Part shown: positions 6,933-14,562 of the stretch, in pieces | Numbering within the stretch: position 1 is the stretch's first letter | How the letters are laid out: each line of letters begins with the position of its first letter | Source: Comamonadaceae bacterium | Lineage (GTDB): Bacteria > Pseudomonadota > Gammaproteobacteria > Burkholderiales > Burkholderiaceae_C | Direction of reading: 5' to 3' | Length of the DNA stretch: 20,018 nt | Assembly: GCA_947469815.1 (NCBI GenBank) | Contig: CANIRI010000006.1 | Span: 1 to 20,018 of the forward strand | Made by a program: the position numbers and the translations under genes | The notes under the pieces: model-generated | The model's database searches: none | Told to the model about the DNA's origin: nothing | Seen by the model: only the letters and a program-made list of their open reading frames with translations

Positions 6933-7250
6933 TCAGTGGTAATCGTCTTCACGTTGGTGGCGAATGGCGCCGATGATGACGGTGTTGCTATCCACAATTT
7001 CGAACAGCGCCACATAGCCCGTGTGACCAAAAGGAATGACCAGCTCACGAATAAAAGCGCTACTTCCTACCTTGCGACAGGCAAACGGCGAAGATGTCAA
7101 AAATGCAATGCCGCTCTTGATTGCCTGCACGGCTTTTTCCGGAATGTTGAGGTCGCCGGTTTCGCTGTCCAGTTCACGTTGCAGAGCGAAGTCAAAAAGT
7201 TGCTCTAAATCTTCAGCTGCCACCTGGCTGAACACAACCCGGTATTTCAT
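6933..7250 (-). CDS. ParE/RelE-superfamily toxin
   Basis: The 105-residue basic-acidic protein has the RelE/ParE layout: MKYRVVFSQVAAEDLEQLFDFAL (strand then long helix, 1-23), a second helix pair IPEKAVQAIKSGIAFL, a strand with the conserved arginine in SSAFIRELVIPFG (63-75), and TGYVALFEIVDSNTVIIGAIRHQRED (about 77-102) as the final beta strands. ParE members inhibit DNA gyrase, whereas RelE members cut mRNA on the ribosome; sequence alone favours ParE (plasmid-stabilisation type). Its ATG overlaps the TGA of the upstream antitoxin gene by ATGA (7247-7250), so the two are translationally coupled. The pair looks complete and intact. Confidence 0.88.
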   Translation of the reverse strand: MKYRVVFSQVAAEDLEQLFDFALQRELDSETGDLNIPEKAVQAIKSGIAFLTSSPFACRKVGSSAFIRELVIPFGHTGYVALFEIVDSNTVIIGAIRHQREDDYH

Positions 7251-7528
7251 CCGGCGCGCTTCGCCTTGACTTGCCTGGCTGCCGCCAGTTTGGCCTCCAG
7301 CTTGGCAATCACTTGTTCAGTGGGAACACCGTTGCCATCGCGTTGGGTCGCCTCGATGGCAGAAATACCGCGACGAATGAATTCGGTTTGCGTCTTACGT
7401 TTGGTCACCGTCGCGCGAACCGCGTTTTCGACGAATTGGGACAGCGATTCACCTTGTTCCAGCACGCTTTCGAGCTCGAGCCGCAAATCAGGGGCAACAC
7501 GGATGGGGGGGAGTGTGGCGGTTTTCAT
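7247..7528 (-). CDS. ParD-like ribbon-helix-helix antitoxin
   Basis: The 93-residue protein begins MKTATLPPIRVAPDLRLELE. A beta strand (TLPPIRV) is followed by two helices with the ribbon-helix-helix pattern LESVLEQGESLSQFVENAVR (about 19-38). The C-terminal half is a charged helix that should wrap the toxin. It is first in the operon and overlaps the ParE-like gene by four bases. ATG 7528 was chosen over an in-frame ATG at 7552 because the domain starts here and because a palindrome (7540-7553) lies just upstream and would otherwise be coding. No Shine-Dalgarno sequence is visible. Such antitoxins bind their own promoter. Confidence 0.85.
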   Translation of the reverse strand: MKTATLPPIRVAPDLRLELESVLEQGESLSQFVENAVRATVTKRKTQTEFIRRGISAIEATQRDGNGVPTEQVIAKLEAKLAAARQVKAKRAG

Positions 7529-7539
7529 CGAACAATTGT

Positions 7540-7553
7540 ATTGCAAGTGCAAT
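7540..7553. promoter_or_regulatory. Palindromic operator candidate of the parDE-like operon
   Basis: ATTGCA-AG-TGCAAT is a perfect six-base dyad with a two-base spacer, 11 bases upstream of the antitoxin start. On the minus strand a -10-like TACAAT (7540-7535) abuts it and ends six bases before the ATG. A bound ribbon-helix-helix dimer would therefore block transcription, and the message could be leaderless. No good -35 element is visible. Confidence 0.45.
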
Positions 7554-7584
7554 GCAAATAGGGCATTTACCCATGCTCCCAGCG

Positions 7585-8022
7585 CTAACGCCCCTGCGCA
7601 GCGCTTGCCTTCGGCAGCGGCGCTTTGCGGGTCGTGATCGTGCGCGGCTTGAGCGCCTTCTGCCGCTCGGCCTCCGCTTTCGCGGCCAGTGCCGCTTGCG
7701 CTTTGGCTTCCTTCGCTGCTTCGGCTTCTTGCGCGAGGTAAGCTTTTTGCGCCGCCTGCTGCTGCTTTGCTTCTACGGCCTCTTGTTGTACGCGTTGCTT
7801 TCTCAGCGCCTCGGCCATGGCCGCGTCGTTTTGCACGGCGCGCGCAGCCTCTAACTGTTGCTGCGCAGAGCGAGGGTCTTCAGCATCGATGGTGCTGCCG
7901 CCCGCACAGGGCGTGTCTTGGTAGCGGGCGCCGCAGCGGTACACGGCGGCGCGCGCAGCGAGCGCGAAGGTGGATAAAACAAATACAAAAAGCAGCTGTG
8001 CTGCGTGGGTTCTGTGGCCCAT
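7585..8022 (-). CDS. Secreted DUF4124-like protein with alanine/lysine/glutamine-rich helix
   Basis: The protein is 145 residues. A signal peptide covers residues 1-25, with cleavage probably in AARA followed by AVY. The mature start AVYRCGARYQDTPCAGGSTID (26-46) carries the DUF4124-type YxC...YqDtPC pattern with C30 and C39, likely a disulphide in the periplasm. Residues about 52-125 are a low-complexity, charged A/E/K/Q helix expected to form a coiled coil, followed by a basic tail. The function is unknown. ATG 8022 lies six bases after the pth stop on the same strand, and GGAG within the pth end serves as ribosome site, so it is co-transcribed with pth. Confidence 0.82.
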   Translation of the reverse strand: MGHRTHAAQLLFVFVLSTFALAARAAVYRCGARYQDTPCAGGSTIDAEDPRSAQQQLEAARAVQNDAAMAEALRKQRVQQEAVEAKQQQAAQKAYLAQEAEAAKEAKAQAALAAKAEAERQKALKPRTITTRKAPLPKASAAQGR

Positions 8023-8028
8023 CGAATC

Positions 8029-8643
8029 TCACTCCCTTATCCGCACCTGCCTTTCCGGTTTGGGACGCGGTGCTTTGCTTGTATGAACGGTCAGCATAGC
8101 CCGTGGCATGTCGCCGGTCAGAAAATCTGGCACGGCGCGCAGGCTGCGGTCTATGGCTTGGCCGATGCCGATTTTGTGGTCGAGCGACGGGATTTGCAAG
8201 ACCCAATCGACCACTTCGTCTTTGGATCCGGGGTGGCCTATGCCCAGGCGCAAGCGCCAGTAGGCGGCGCTGCCGAGTTGGGCGTGGATGTCGCGCAGCC
8301 CGTTGTGGCCGGCGTGGCTGCCGTCGAACTTGAGCTTGGCCTCGCCGGGGGCGATGTCCAGCTCATCGTGTGCGACCAGCATTTCTTCGGGGGCGATTTT
8401 GTAAAAGCGCGCCAGCGCCGCCACCGATTTGCCCGAGAGGTTCATGAAGGTCTGGGGTTGCAGCAGCCATACGGTGTGCCCATCCACCGTGCAGCGGCCT
8501 GCGTAGCCATGGAAGTTGCGGTCCATCGCCAGCGTGACTTTGAGTGAGACGGCCAGCGCGTCAATAAACCAGAACCCCGCGTTGTGGCGGGTGTCGCGGT
8601 ATTGCGGCCCGGGGTTGCCCAGGCCGACGAACAATTTGATCAT
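8029..8643 (-). CDS. pth: Peptidyl-tRNA hydrolase
   Basis: This 204-residue cytoplasmic enzyme cleaves the ester bond of peptidyl-tRNAs released prematurely from ribosomes. All key residues are in place: N10 in GLGNPG, catalytic H20 in DTRHNAGF, N68 in QTFMNLSG, D93 in VAHDELD and N114 in AGHNGL. The length fits the family (E. coli Pth has 194 residues), with a slightly longer basic C-terminus. No clear Shine-Dalgarno sequence precedes ATG 8643. It lies downstream of rplY on the same strand, but a strong terminator (8697-8720) separates them, so pth probably has its own promoter or depends on read-through. The DUF4124-like gene follows immediately. Confidence 0.97.
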   Translation of the reverse strand: MIKLFVGLGNPGPQYRDTRHNAGFWFIDALAVSLKVTLAMDRNFHGYAGRCTVDGHTVWLLQPQTFMNLSGKSVAALARFYKIAPEEMLVAHDELDIAPGEAKLKFDGSHAGHNGLRDIHAQLGSAAYWRLRLGIGHPGSKDEVVDWVLQIPSLDHKIGIGQAIDRSLRAVPDFLTGDMPRAMLTVHTSKAPRPKPERQVRIRE

Positions 8644-8696
8644 GCAGGGATTCTAGGAGCCGCCCTGTATTCGGGCGCGCGGCCCTGCGGACACAA

Positions 8697-8720
8697 AAAA
8701 GCCCGCTAGAGCGGGCTTTT
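8697..8720 (-). terminator. Rho-independent terminator after rplY
   Basis: GCCCGC (8701-8706) and GCGGGC (8711-8716) form a six-base GC stem with the loop TAGA, extended by flanking A/T pairs. On the minus strand the stem is followed by six T residues (8700-8695). It lies 21 bases after the rplY stop, so it terminates the rplY transcript. The plus strand also has a TTTT tract, but no plus-strand gene ends here. Confidence 0.88.
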
Positions 8721-8741
8721 CGTGACGCAAGCTGAAGCAGC

Positions 8742-9371
8742 TTACTTCTTGGGCTTGGCTGCCTTGCCTTTGGCGTCTTTGGCCGGGGCTGCTACAGCTT
8801 CAACGACCTCTTCCACCGGCGCTGTGACCGAGACGATGACGGGGTTCTCTTTACCACGCGTGACGGCTTTGACACCGGCGGGCAGGGGAACGTCATTCAC
8901 GTGCAGCGAGCTGCCTTTTTTCAGTCCGCTCAGGTCCACCGCGATGAACTCGGGCAGGTTGGCGGGCAGGCAGGCGATTTCCAGTTCGTTGGCAACGTGG
9001 TTGATCAGGCAGGCGTCGAGCTTGACGGCAGGCGACACATCTTCGCCGCTGAAGTGCAGTGGCACTTTCATGTGCAGCATGGTTGTGGCATCCACGCGCT
9101 GGAAGTCAGCGTGCAGGATCAACTGCTTGAAGGGGTGCATTTGCAGATCCCGCAGCAGCACTTTGCTGGTGTTGCCGTTCAGCTCCATGTCCAGAATCGA
9201 GGCGTGGAAAGCTTCTTTTTTGATGGCGTGCCACAAGGCGTTGTGGTCGAGCTCGATCGGCATGGGTTCGCCGGTTCCGCCGTAGACGATGCCGGGCGTG
9301 CGCCCCGTGATGCGGAGACGGCGGCTCGCACCCGTACCCTGCTTGCTGCGCTCAAAAGCGACAAATTTCAT
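8742..9371 (-). CDS. rplY: 50S ribosomal protein L25/general stress protein Ctc
   Basis: The 209-residue protein is the long Ctc/TL5 form. Residues about 1-95 are the L25 domain binding 5S r[23 protein letters not shown], then [10 protein letters not shown] and a conserved [13 protein letters not shown]. Residues about 96-185 are the TL5 beta domain ([15 protein letters not shown], then [16 protein letters not shown]). An alanine/lysine-rich tail ends [12 protein letters not shown] 9371 has AGGAG five bases upstream, which excludes the further in-frame ATG at 9434. It follows prs by 87 bases on the same strand, an order common in beta- and gammaproteobacteria, and ends at the strong hairpin terminator. 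Confidence 0.96.
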   Translation of the reverse strand: MKFVAFERSKQGTGASRRLRITGRTPGIVYGGTGEPMPIELDHNALWHAIKKEAFHASILDMELNGNTSKVLLRDLQMHPFKQLILHADFQRVDATTMLHMKVPLHFSGEDVSPAVKLDACLINHVANELEIACLPANLPEFIAVDLSGLKKGSSLHVNDVPLPAGVKAVTRGKENPVIVSVTAPVEEVVEAVAAPAKDAKGKAAKPKK

Positions 9372-9458
9372 AACTACTCCTGTAAGAGCCCACCGCGACC
9401 AGTGCGACTCCGGTTGAAAAAGACCCGGTGCCAAAGCGCCAGGCCGACTTTTGCCTCG

Positions 9459-10439
9459 TCAAAACAAATTGTCTTGGTCCGAGAACAAACTCATCACCGA
9501 CTCACCCTTGGAGATCCGCAAGATCGTTTCAGCGATCAGCGGGGCCACGGAGAGTTGGCGGATTTTGGGGCACACGGCGGCCTCACGGCTCAGCGGAATC
9601 GTGTCGGTCACCACGACTTCGTCGAGGGCGTCGCCGCGCTCGATGCGTTCGATGGCAGGGCCCGAAAAAATCGGGTGGGTGCAATAGGCATAGACTTTTT
9701 TCGCGCCGCGCTGTTTGAGCACCTCGGCCGCTTTGAGAAGGGTTCCGGCGGTGTCGATCATGTCGTCCATGATCACGCAGTTGCGGTTTTCAATCTCGCC
9801 GATCACGTGCATCACTTCGCTGACATTGGCGCGCGGACGGCGTTTGTCGATGATGGCCAGGTCGCAATCGAGTTGCTTGGCAATGGCGCGGGCCCGGACC
9901 ACGCCGCCCACGTCGGGCGAAACCACAATCAGATCGTCATAGTTTTTCAACTGCAAATCAGCCAGCAGAACGGGCGATGCGTAAATGTTGTCTACGGGGA
10001 TGTCAAAAAAGCCCTGGATCTGGTCGGCATGCAAGTCCATGGTCAGCAGCCGTGACACACCGGCGGTCTGCAGCATGTTGGCAACCATCTTGGCGGTGAT
10101 GGGAACGCGGGTGGAGCGCGGGCGGCGGTCCTGGCGCGCGTAGCCGAAATAGGGGATAACGGCGGTGATCCGCTCGGCAGAGGCGCGCTTGAGCGCGTCC
10201 ACCATGATCAGCAGCTCCATCAGGTTTTCGTTGGTGGGGGCGCAGGTGCTTTGGACCACAAAGACGTCGCGGGCGCGCACGTTTTGGTTGATCTCGACGG
10301 TGACTTCGCCGTCGGAGAACCGTCCTACTGCGGCCGAACCCAGGCTGATGCCCAAATTGCTCGCGATGTCCGCAGCCATGTCCGGATTCGCATTTCCGGT
10401 GAAGATCATGAAATCGGATTGAGGACTGGGTGCCTGCAT
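9459..10439 (-). CDS. prs: Ribose-phosphate pyrophosphokinase (PRPP synthase)
   Basis: The 326-residue cytoplasmic enzyme transfers pyrophosphate from ATP to ribose 5-phosphate. PRPP then feeds purine, pyrimidine, histidine, tryptophan and NAD synthesis. Visible motifs are [14 protein letters not shown] at the N-terminus, the flexible-loop region [12 protein letters not shown] (95-106), [17 protein letters not shown] (135-151), [10 protein letters not shown] near 174-183, and the ribose-phosphate-binding loop [12 protein letters not shown] with D225, D226 and D229. It is about ten residues longer at the N-terminus than the E. coli enzyme. AGGAG lies five bases before ATG 10439. The tRNA-Gln gene lies 45 bases upstream on the same strand, so tRNA and prs may share a transcript. 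Confidence 0.97.
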   Translation of the reverse strand: MQAPSPQSDFMIFTGNANPDMAADIASNLGISLGSAAVGRFSDGEVTVEINQNVRARDVFVVQSTCAPTNENLMELLIMVDALKRASAERITAVIPYFGYARQDRRPRSTRVPITAKMVANMLQTAGVSRLLTMDLHADQIQGFFDIPVDNIYASPVLLADLQLKNYDDLIVVSPDVGGVVRARAIAKQLDCDLAIIDKRRPRANVSEVMHVIGEIENRNCVIMDDMIDTAGTLLKAAEVLKQRGAKKVYAYCTHPIFSGPAIERIERGDALDEVVVTDTIPLSREAAVCPKIRQLSVAPLIAETILRISKGESVMSLFSDQDNLF

Positions 10440-10484
10440 AGTCGCTCCTGGGAGCTGTTTGAATTGACGGACCGTTACACACTT

Positions 10485-10561
10485 TGGCAGGGGAAGAAGG
10501 ATTCGAACCTTCGCATGCTGGAATCAAAATCCAGTGCCTTAACCAACTTGGCGATTCCCCT
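10485..10561 (-). tRNA. tRNA-Gln (anticodon TTG)
   Basis: On the minus strand the gene reads AGGGGAA at the 5' acceptor arm, matched by TTCCCCT, then discriminator G and an encoded CCA. The D-arm contains AAGTTGGTTAAGGC. The anticodon arm is CTGGA-TTTTGAT-TCCAG, giving anticodon TTG for glutamine. The T-arm has GGTTCGAATCC. All four stems pair. It stands between ispE and prs, as in many betaproteobacteria. Confidence 0.96.
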
Positions 10562-10603
10562 ACACGGGCTGGCACCGGAAAACCGGAACCAGCCGAAAAC
10601 ATT

Positions 10604-11443
10604 TCACCCTTCTGCCCAGCTCCGCAACGGATGCTCAGCCAGGGTGCTGCAGGTATGCAGCAAAAGACCTTCAGGCACTGCACCCATATCCAGGGCCCTT
10701 GTCAGCGGCGCAAAAACCGCGCTGCCCGAGCCCGTCATACGGGCTTGCAAACCTTGGGATGCCAGCCACGCAACAGCATCTTCTATGGGCGGGCAGAGCA
10801 TTTGCGCCACTGGCTGCAAGTCGCTATGCCCGAAACCAAACCCGGCTTCCAGAAAGCCCGCGAGTATAGCAAGCCCCGTATTGCGGCACAGCCTTGGGTC
10901 CGTGAACAGGGCAGCCGTTGAAACACCCGCAGCCGGTTTGGCCACCACCAGCGGCGTCGGCGGCAGGTCGATGGCGGTAAGTTGTTCGCCCACGCCCTCC
11001 ACCCAGGCGTTGCGTCCGAACAAAAAAAACGGCACGTCCGCGCCCAGCCGCAGTCCGATGGCCGAGAGCTGCGCGCGCGACAAACCCAGCTTCCACAAGC
11101 GGTTCAAGGCCAGTAAGGTGCTGGCGCAATCGGACGAGCCGCCGCCCAGACCGGCCTCGGCGGGCAGCACTTTGGCCACAGATATGTGCGCGCCCTGGGT
11201 GCAGCCGGTGGCTTCCTGCAACATGCGGGCTGCGCGCAGGCATAAGTCGTCTTTTGGCAGGGGCGCGAGCAAGTCTTCGCGGCTCAGCTGCGGGCCGCTG
11301 CGCAGTTCAAAGTGCAGGGTGTCGCACCAGTCCAGCAGCGCAAACACCGATTGCAAAAGGTGGTAACCATCGGATCGGCGCCCGACGATGTGCAAAAAGG
11401 TATTGATCTTGGCCGGTGCGGGCACGTCGTACAAGGCTTTCAT
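10604..11443 (-). CDS. ispE: 4-diphosphocytidyl-2-C-methyl-D-erythritol kinase
   Basis: This 279-residue GHMP kinase phosphorylates CDP-methylerythritol in the non-mevalonate isoprenoid pathway. The N-terminal PAPAKINTFLHIVGRRSDGYH carries the substrate-binding lysine (K12) and the GRR-DGYH signature. The ATP-binding glycine-rich loop is LPAEAGLGGGSSDCAS (93-108), and the catalytic aspartate is D136 in LGADVPFF. The C-terminal ARMTGSGSAVFAP is the third GHMP motif. The ATG at 11443 overlaps the lolB stop as ATGA; an in-frame ATG at 11455 would add four residues and fits the family start less well. It is the last protein gene before tRNA-Gln and is translationally coupled to lolB. Confidence 0.96.
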   Translation of the reverse strand: MKALYDVPAPAKINTFLHIVGRRSDGYHLLQSVFALLDWCDTLHFELRSGPQLSREDLLAPLPKDDLCLRAARMLQEATGCTQGAHISVAKVLPAEAGLGGGSSDCASTLLALNRLWKLGLSRAQLSAIGLRLGADVPFFLFGRNAWVEGVGEQLTAIDLPPTPLVVAKPAAGVSTAALFTDPRLCRNTGLAILAGFLEAGFGFGHSDLQPVAQMLCPPIEDAVAWLASQGLQARMTGSGSAVFAPLTRALDMGAVPEGLLLHTCSTLAEHPLRSWAEG

Positions 11444-11937
11444 GGCGCATCCCACACCAGCAGCAACTCCAGCCCCTCCTGGTTCGTGCCGGACTCTGCG
11501 GCTGCGGTTTTGCGCGCCCGCAGCCTACGCTCCGCGAAGCGTGAACGGTCCACCTCCCAGCCGGGCACGGTGGCGTTGCTGCCGTTCAGCCAGCCGAACA
11601 CCGCGCTCAGCGGAACGCTGTGTCCCAGGCTGGCGGAAACCATGGCATCGGCGGACTTGTAAGTGTGGGTTTCGCCACCGCTTTGCAGCTCGGCAAAGCC
11701 CTCGCTCCAGCGCATGCTGGCCAGCGTGAGCCCCAGCATATTGAACAGCCCTAAGCTGCCGGCGCTGGCGTTGCCTTGCAGCTCAAAGCTGGCGCTCATA
11801 TTGTTTTCTGAGTCACGCGGGTCTTTGATGGCGATGCGACCTTGCCAGAACGGGGCAGGCGCTTGCGGACGAAACCAGGCGCAGCCTGCCAGCAGCCCTG
11901 CCGCGGCGATTGCTGCGGCGCAGGCCCGGCGTTTCAT
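11440..11937 (-). CDS. lolB: Outer-membrane lipoprotein receptor LolB
   Basis: The 165-residue lipoprotein has a signal peptide with lipobox L16-A17-G18-C19, so it is lipidated at C19. LolB takes lipoproteins from the periplasmic carrier LolA and inserts them into the outer membrane. Features of the family include FWQGRIAIKDPRDSENNMSASFELQG (about 30-55), GSLGLFNMLGLTLASMRW, and the later VPLSAVFGWLNG. It is shorter than E. coli LolB (about 207 residues as precursor), which is usual in betaproteobacteria. Its start overlaps the stop of the TPR gene (ATGA, 11934-11937) and its stop overlaps the ispE start. This gives a coupled TPR-lolB-ispE operon, the standard arrangement with ispE. Confidence 0.92.
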   Translation of the reverse strand: MKRRACAAAIAAAGLLAGCAWFRPQAPAPFWQGRIAIKDPRDSENNMSASFELQGNASAGSLGLFNMLGLTLASMRWSEGFAELQSGGETHTYKSADAMVSASLGHSVPLSAVFGWLNGSNATVPGWEVDRSRFAERRLRARKTAAAESGTNQEGLELLLVWDAP

Positions 11938-13706
11938 GGCTTCTGGGTCAATCTGCGCACGGTGTCGCGCAGGGTCTCGTTGTCTGGATTCAGTTGCAGA
12001 CCGCGCTCCCAGGTTTGTTGCGCGGCATCGCGTTGGCCCATGGCCCAGAGGACCTCGCCCCAGTGGGCGGCAATTTCTGCGTCCGGCTTGGCTTCGAAAG
12101 CGGTACGCAACAAGCTGTTGGCGGCGCTGAGATTGCCGCTGCGGAATTCCACCCAGCCCATGCTGTCGATGATGTACGGGTCTTGCGGCGCAAAGCTGAG
12201 CGCCTTTTGGATCAGGGCGCGGGCTTCCACCAGCTGCACGTTGCGGTCGGCCAGCGCGTAGCCCAGCGCGTTCATCGATTGGTAGTGATCGGGGTGCTTG
12301 GCAAGCAGTTTGCGCAGAATCTGCTCCATCGCGATGAGGTCTTTGAGCTTGTCGGCCGACATGGCCGCCTCATAGGCCAGCTCAGGATCCTGGGGGAAAC
12401 GCACCATGGCCTCGGTCAGCAAGCGGTAGGCACCGGCCTCGTCTTTGCGGGCGCGCAGCAGCTCGACTTCGGCACTGACTTTGGCGCGCGCTTCTTCTTC
12501 GCCCTCGTCGGACATGGCGCTCACCAGCTCCTGCGCCGCATCCAACTGGCCTTGGGCCAGCAGCATCTGTACCCGTCGCTGGCTGACGCGGCGCTGGTCT
12601 TCGGGGCTGGTCAAGCGGTCCAGGTAGGAGTTGGCCAGCACGTAGTCTTTGTCGTTTTCGGCCAGGACCGCCAGCAGGAAATAGGCTTGCGCTGCGACCC
12701 GGCCACCGGCTATGGCGTCTTGGCCTGCCGCGTCGGGCTTTTCGAGAATCTCAGCGCAGCGCGCCAGTGCGGTTCGCGTGGCGTCGAGGTCTTTTTTCTG
12801 GAAAGCGATGGAGCCGCGTACCAGCCAGGCTTCAGCAGATGCTGGCCACAGAGCGGTCAGCGTTTGCGATTTGGCGTAGGCCTCTTCGACACGCGCCAGT
12901 TCCACCAAACGGCGCACATAGGCCAGGCCGCCATCCACAGGACCCGAGGCTTTGATGAATCCATCCAATATCTCGTCAGCTGGAGATTTTTCTGCCTGCA
13001 CCAGGTACAGCGCCAGCGCGGCGATCTGCCGGTTATGGGGTTCGACCCGCGCACCGTTGAGGGCGGACTTGAGTGCCGAGGCCGGGTCCGAGGCCATGAG
13101 CTGCGTGGTGCCAACTGCCGCCCACACATGGGCGGCGAGCTTGCCGCGCGTCAGTTCGGGCGCCAGCGCCGACTGCACCACGGCTGCCACGCGCTTTTTG
13201 TCGGCAACCCGTGCGAAATAGCGCGGCACGTCGGTGATCGCTGCACCGCGCTCGGCCGGAGGGTAGGCCGCCAGGTCGGCGCGCAAGGGCTCAATGGTTT
13301 CATCCAGCCGGTTCAAGCCAACCAGGATTTGGATCACATAGCGGGCCGCGTCATGCGAGCCCGGAAACGCTTTGAGCCAAGTGCGGGCGGTCATCAGCGC
13401 GGTATCGCCGTCACGCGAGCGCAAGGCGAACTCGGTGGCGCGCTCGTAGGCCTGCGGGTCGTTGCTCATGCGTGCCAGGCTGAGCATCAGCGCGTGGGCT
13501 TGGACAAAGTCCTCTGCCAGGCTGCTCATTTCTGCCAGCAAGCCTTGGTAAAACGCCTGTGCGGTTTCGCCGGGTTTGGCCTGGAAGGTGGCCTGCGGCG
13601 TGGCCGCGCAGCCAGCGCTTGCCATGATCAGGGTTGCTAGGGACGACGCGACCGCAGTTTTCAATGCAGGGCGCAAAGGATGGAGAAAAGAGGGCTTGGA
13701 ACGCAT
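11934..13706 (-). CDS. Exported tetratricopeptide-repeat protein upstream of lolB
   Basis: The 590-residue protein begins MRSKPSFLHPLRPALKTAVA, an export signal ending in ASAGC-AATP. It may be a lipoprotein, although the -3 position is serine rather than leucine, or it may be cleaved by signal peptidase I. The body is helical TPR/solenoid throughout. The clearest repeats are near the C-terminus, such as MNALGYALADRNVQLVEARAL, YIIDSMGWVEFRSGNLSAAN and EVLWAMGQRDAAQQTWERGL. TPR proteins of this kind sit upstream of lolB-ispE in many betaproteobacteria and probably act in the periplasm as assembly scaffolds; the precise partner is unknown. ATG 13706 was chosen because the signal peptide starts there and mutM starts divergently 40 bases away. 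A longer in-frame reading would overlap mutM. Confidence 0.9.
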   Translation of the reverse strand: MRSKPSFLHPLRPALKTAVASSLATLIMASAGCAATPQATFQAKPGETAQAFYQGLLAEMSSLAEDFVQAHALMLSLARMSNDPQAYERATEFALRSRDGDTALMTARTWLKAFPGSHDAARYVIQILVGLNRLDETIEPLRADLAAYPPAERGAAITDVPRYFARVADKKRVAAVVQSALAPELTRGKLAAHVWAAVGTTQLMASDPASALKSALNGARVEPHNRQIAALALYLVQAEKSPADEILDGFIKASGPVDGGLAYVRRLVELARVEEAYAKSQTLTALWPASAEAWLVRGSIAFQKKDLDATRTALARCAEILEKPDAAGQDAIAGGRVAAQAYFLLAVLAENDKDYVLANSYLDRLTSPEDQRRVSQRRVQMLLAQGQLDAAQELVSAMSDEGEEEARAKVSAEVELLRARKDEAGAYRLLTEAMVRFPQDPELAYEAAMSADKLKDLIAMEQILRKLLAKHPDHYQSMNALGYALADRNVQLVEARALIQKALSFAPQDPYIIDSMGWVEFRSGNLSAANSLLRTAFEAKPDAEIAAHWGEVLWAMGQRDAAQQTWERGLQLNPDNETLRDTVRRLTQKP

Positions 13707-13746
13707 CGCCCCATCATAATCTGCGGCTCTCTTTGCGACGCCCACC

Positions 13747-14562
13747 ATGCCCGAATTACCCGAAGTTGAAGTGACCCGCCTGGGCTTTGCCTCCGCCATT
13801 GCAGGCGCGCTGCTTGTGTCGGTCCGGCTAGGCAAGCCTTTGCGTTGGCCCTTGGGTTGTGACGCTGCCAGTCTGGTGGGCCAGCGGGTGCACGGCGTGC
13901 GCCGCCGGGGCAAATACCTTTTGTTGGACCTGGACAGCGGCATATTGCTCGTGCATCTGGGCATGTCCGGCAGTTTGACTTTCGCCGCCGCGGCTGGCGA
14001 GCCGGGTAAACATGACCACTTCGACTTGCACACCAGCGCGGGTGTTTTGCGTTTGAATGACCCGCGACGTTTTGGTGCGGTTGTTTTCGCCCCGTCCGAA
14101 GACAGCCCCGTGGCACACAAGCTCTTGGGCCGCTTGGGTGTGGAGCCTTTGGGCGAGGGCTTTGATCTGGCCGCCTTTATTGCGGCGATGCGCTTGCGAA
14201 CCGCCCCGGTGAAACAGGTGCTGCTGGCGGGTGAGGTGGTGGTGGGGGTGGGTAATATTTATGCGTCCGAGGCGCTGTTTCAGGCCGGCATACGCCCCAC
14301 GACCCGCGCCGTGCGCCTGAGCCGGCCGCGTCTGGCGCGGCTGCACCACGCGGTGCGCGATGTGCTGACCCGCGCCGTAGCCAAGGGCGGAAGCACCTTG
14401 CGCGACTTCTCCAATACGCAGGGCGAGTCTGGCTACTTCCAATTAGAGGCCATGGTGTACGGCCGTGCCGCACAGCCGTGCAAGGTGTGCGCCACGCCGA
14501 TCCGCAGCATCCGGCAAGGCCAGCGCGCCACGTTTTTTTGCCCGCTGTGCCAAAAAGCGTGA
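13747..14562 (+). CDS. mutM: Formamidopyrimidine-DNA glycosylase
   Basis: The 271-residue bifunctional DNA glycosylase/AP lyase removes 8-oxoguanine and formamidopyrimidines. The N-terminus is MPELPEVEV, so after methionine removal P2 is the nucleophile and E3 assists. [21 protein letters not shown] carries the conserved lysine. [15 protein letters not shown] (near 162-176) is the helix-two-turn-helix region. The C-terminal zinc finger is C245-x2-C248-x16-C265-x2-C268. No clear ribosome site is visible. It diverges from the TPR gene across only 40 bases, which must contain promoters for both. Its stop overlaps the mutY start by GTGA, placing the two partners of the 8-oxoguanine repair pathway in one operon. 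Confidence 0.97.
   Translation: MPELPEVEVTRLGFASAIAGALLVSVRLGKPLRWPLGCDAASLVGQRVHGVRRRGKYLLLDLDSGILLVHLGMSGSLTFAAAAGEPGKHDHFDLHTSAGVLRLNDPRRFGAVVFAPSEDSPVAHKLLGRLGVEPLGEGFDLAAFIAAMRLRTAPVKQVLLAGEVVVGVGNIYASEALFQAGIRPTTRAVRLSRPRLARLHHAVRDVLTRAVAKGGSTLRDFSNTQGESGYFQLEAMVYGRAAQPCKVCATPIRSIRQGQRATFFCPLCQKA

Noticed and set aside
8661..8677. Second hairpin CGCCC-N7-GGGCG upstream of pth
   Set aside because: The stem is only five pairs with no T-tract on either side, so it is not a convincing terminator or riboswitch.
8901..10055. Open frame of 384 codons on the plus strand, antisense to rplY and prs
   Set aside because: It runs across two certain genes and their intergenic gap, with no domain or ribosome site.
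11910..13640. Open frame of 576 codons on the plus strand, antisense to the TPR gene
   Set aside because: It is the complement-strand shadow of a GC-rich gene. The translation is rich in histidine, glycine and arginine with no recognisable domain, whereas the minus strand carries clear TPR repeats and coupled neighbours.
13696..13720. Possible mutM promoter TTGGAA...CATAAT in the 40-base divergent gap
   Set aside because: The spacing between the hexamers is 13 bases, too short for a sigma-70 promoter, so I did not list it as a feature.
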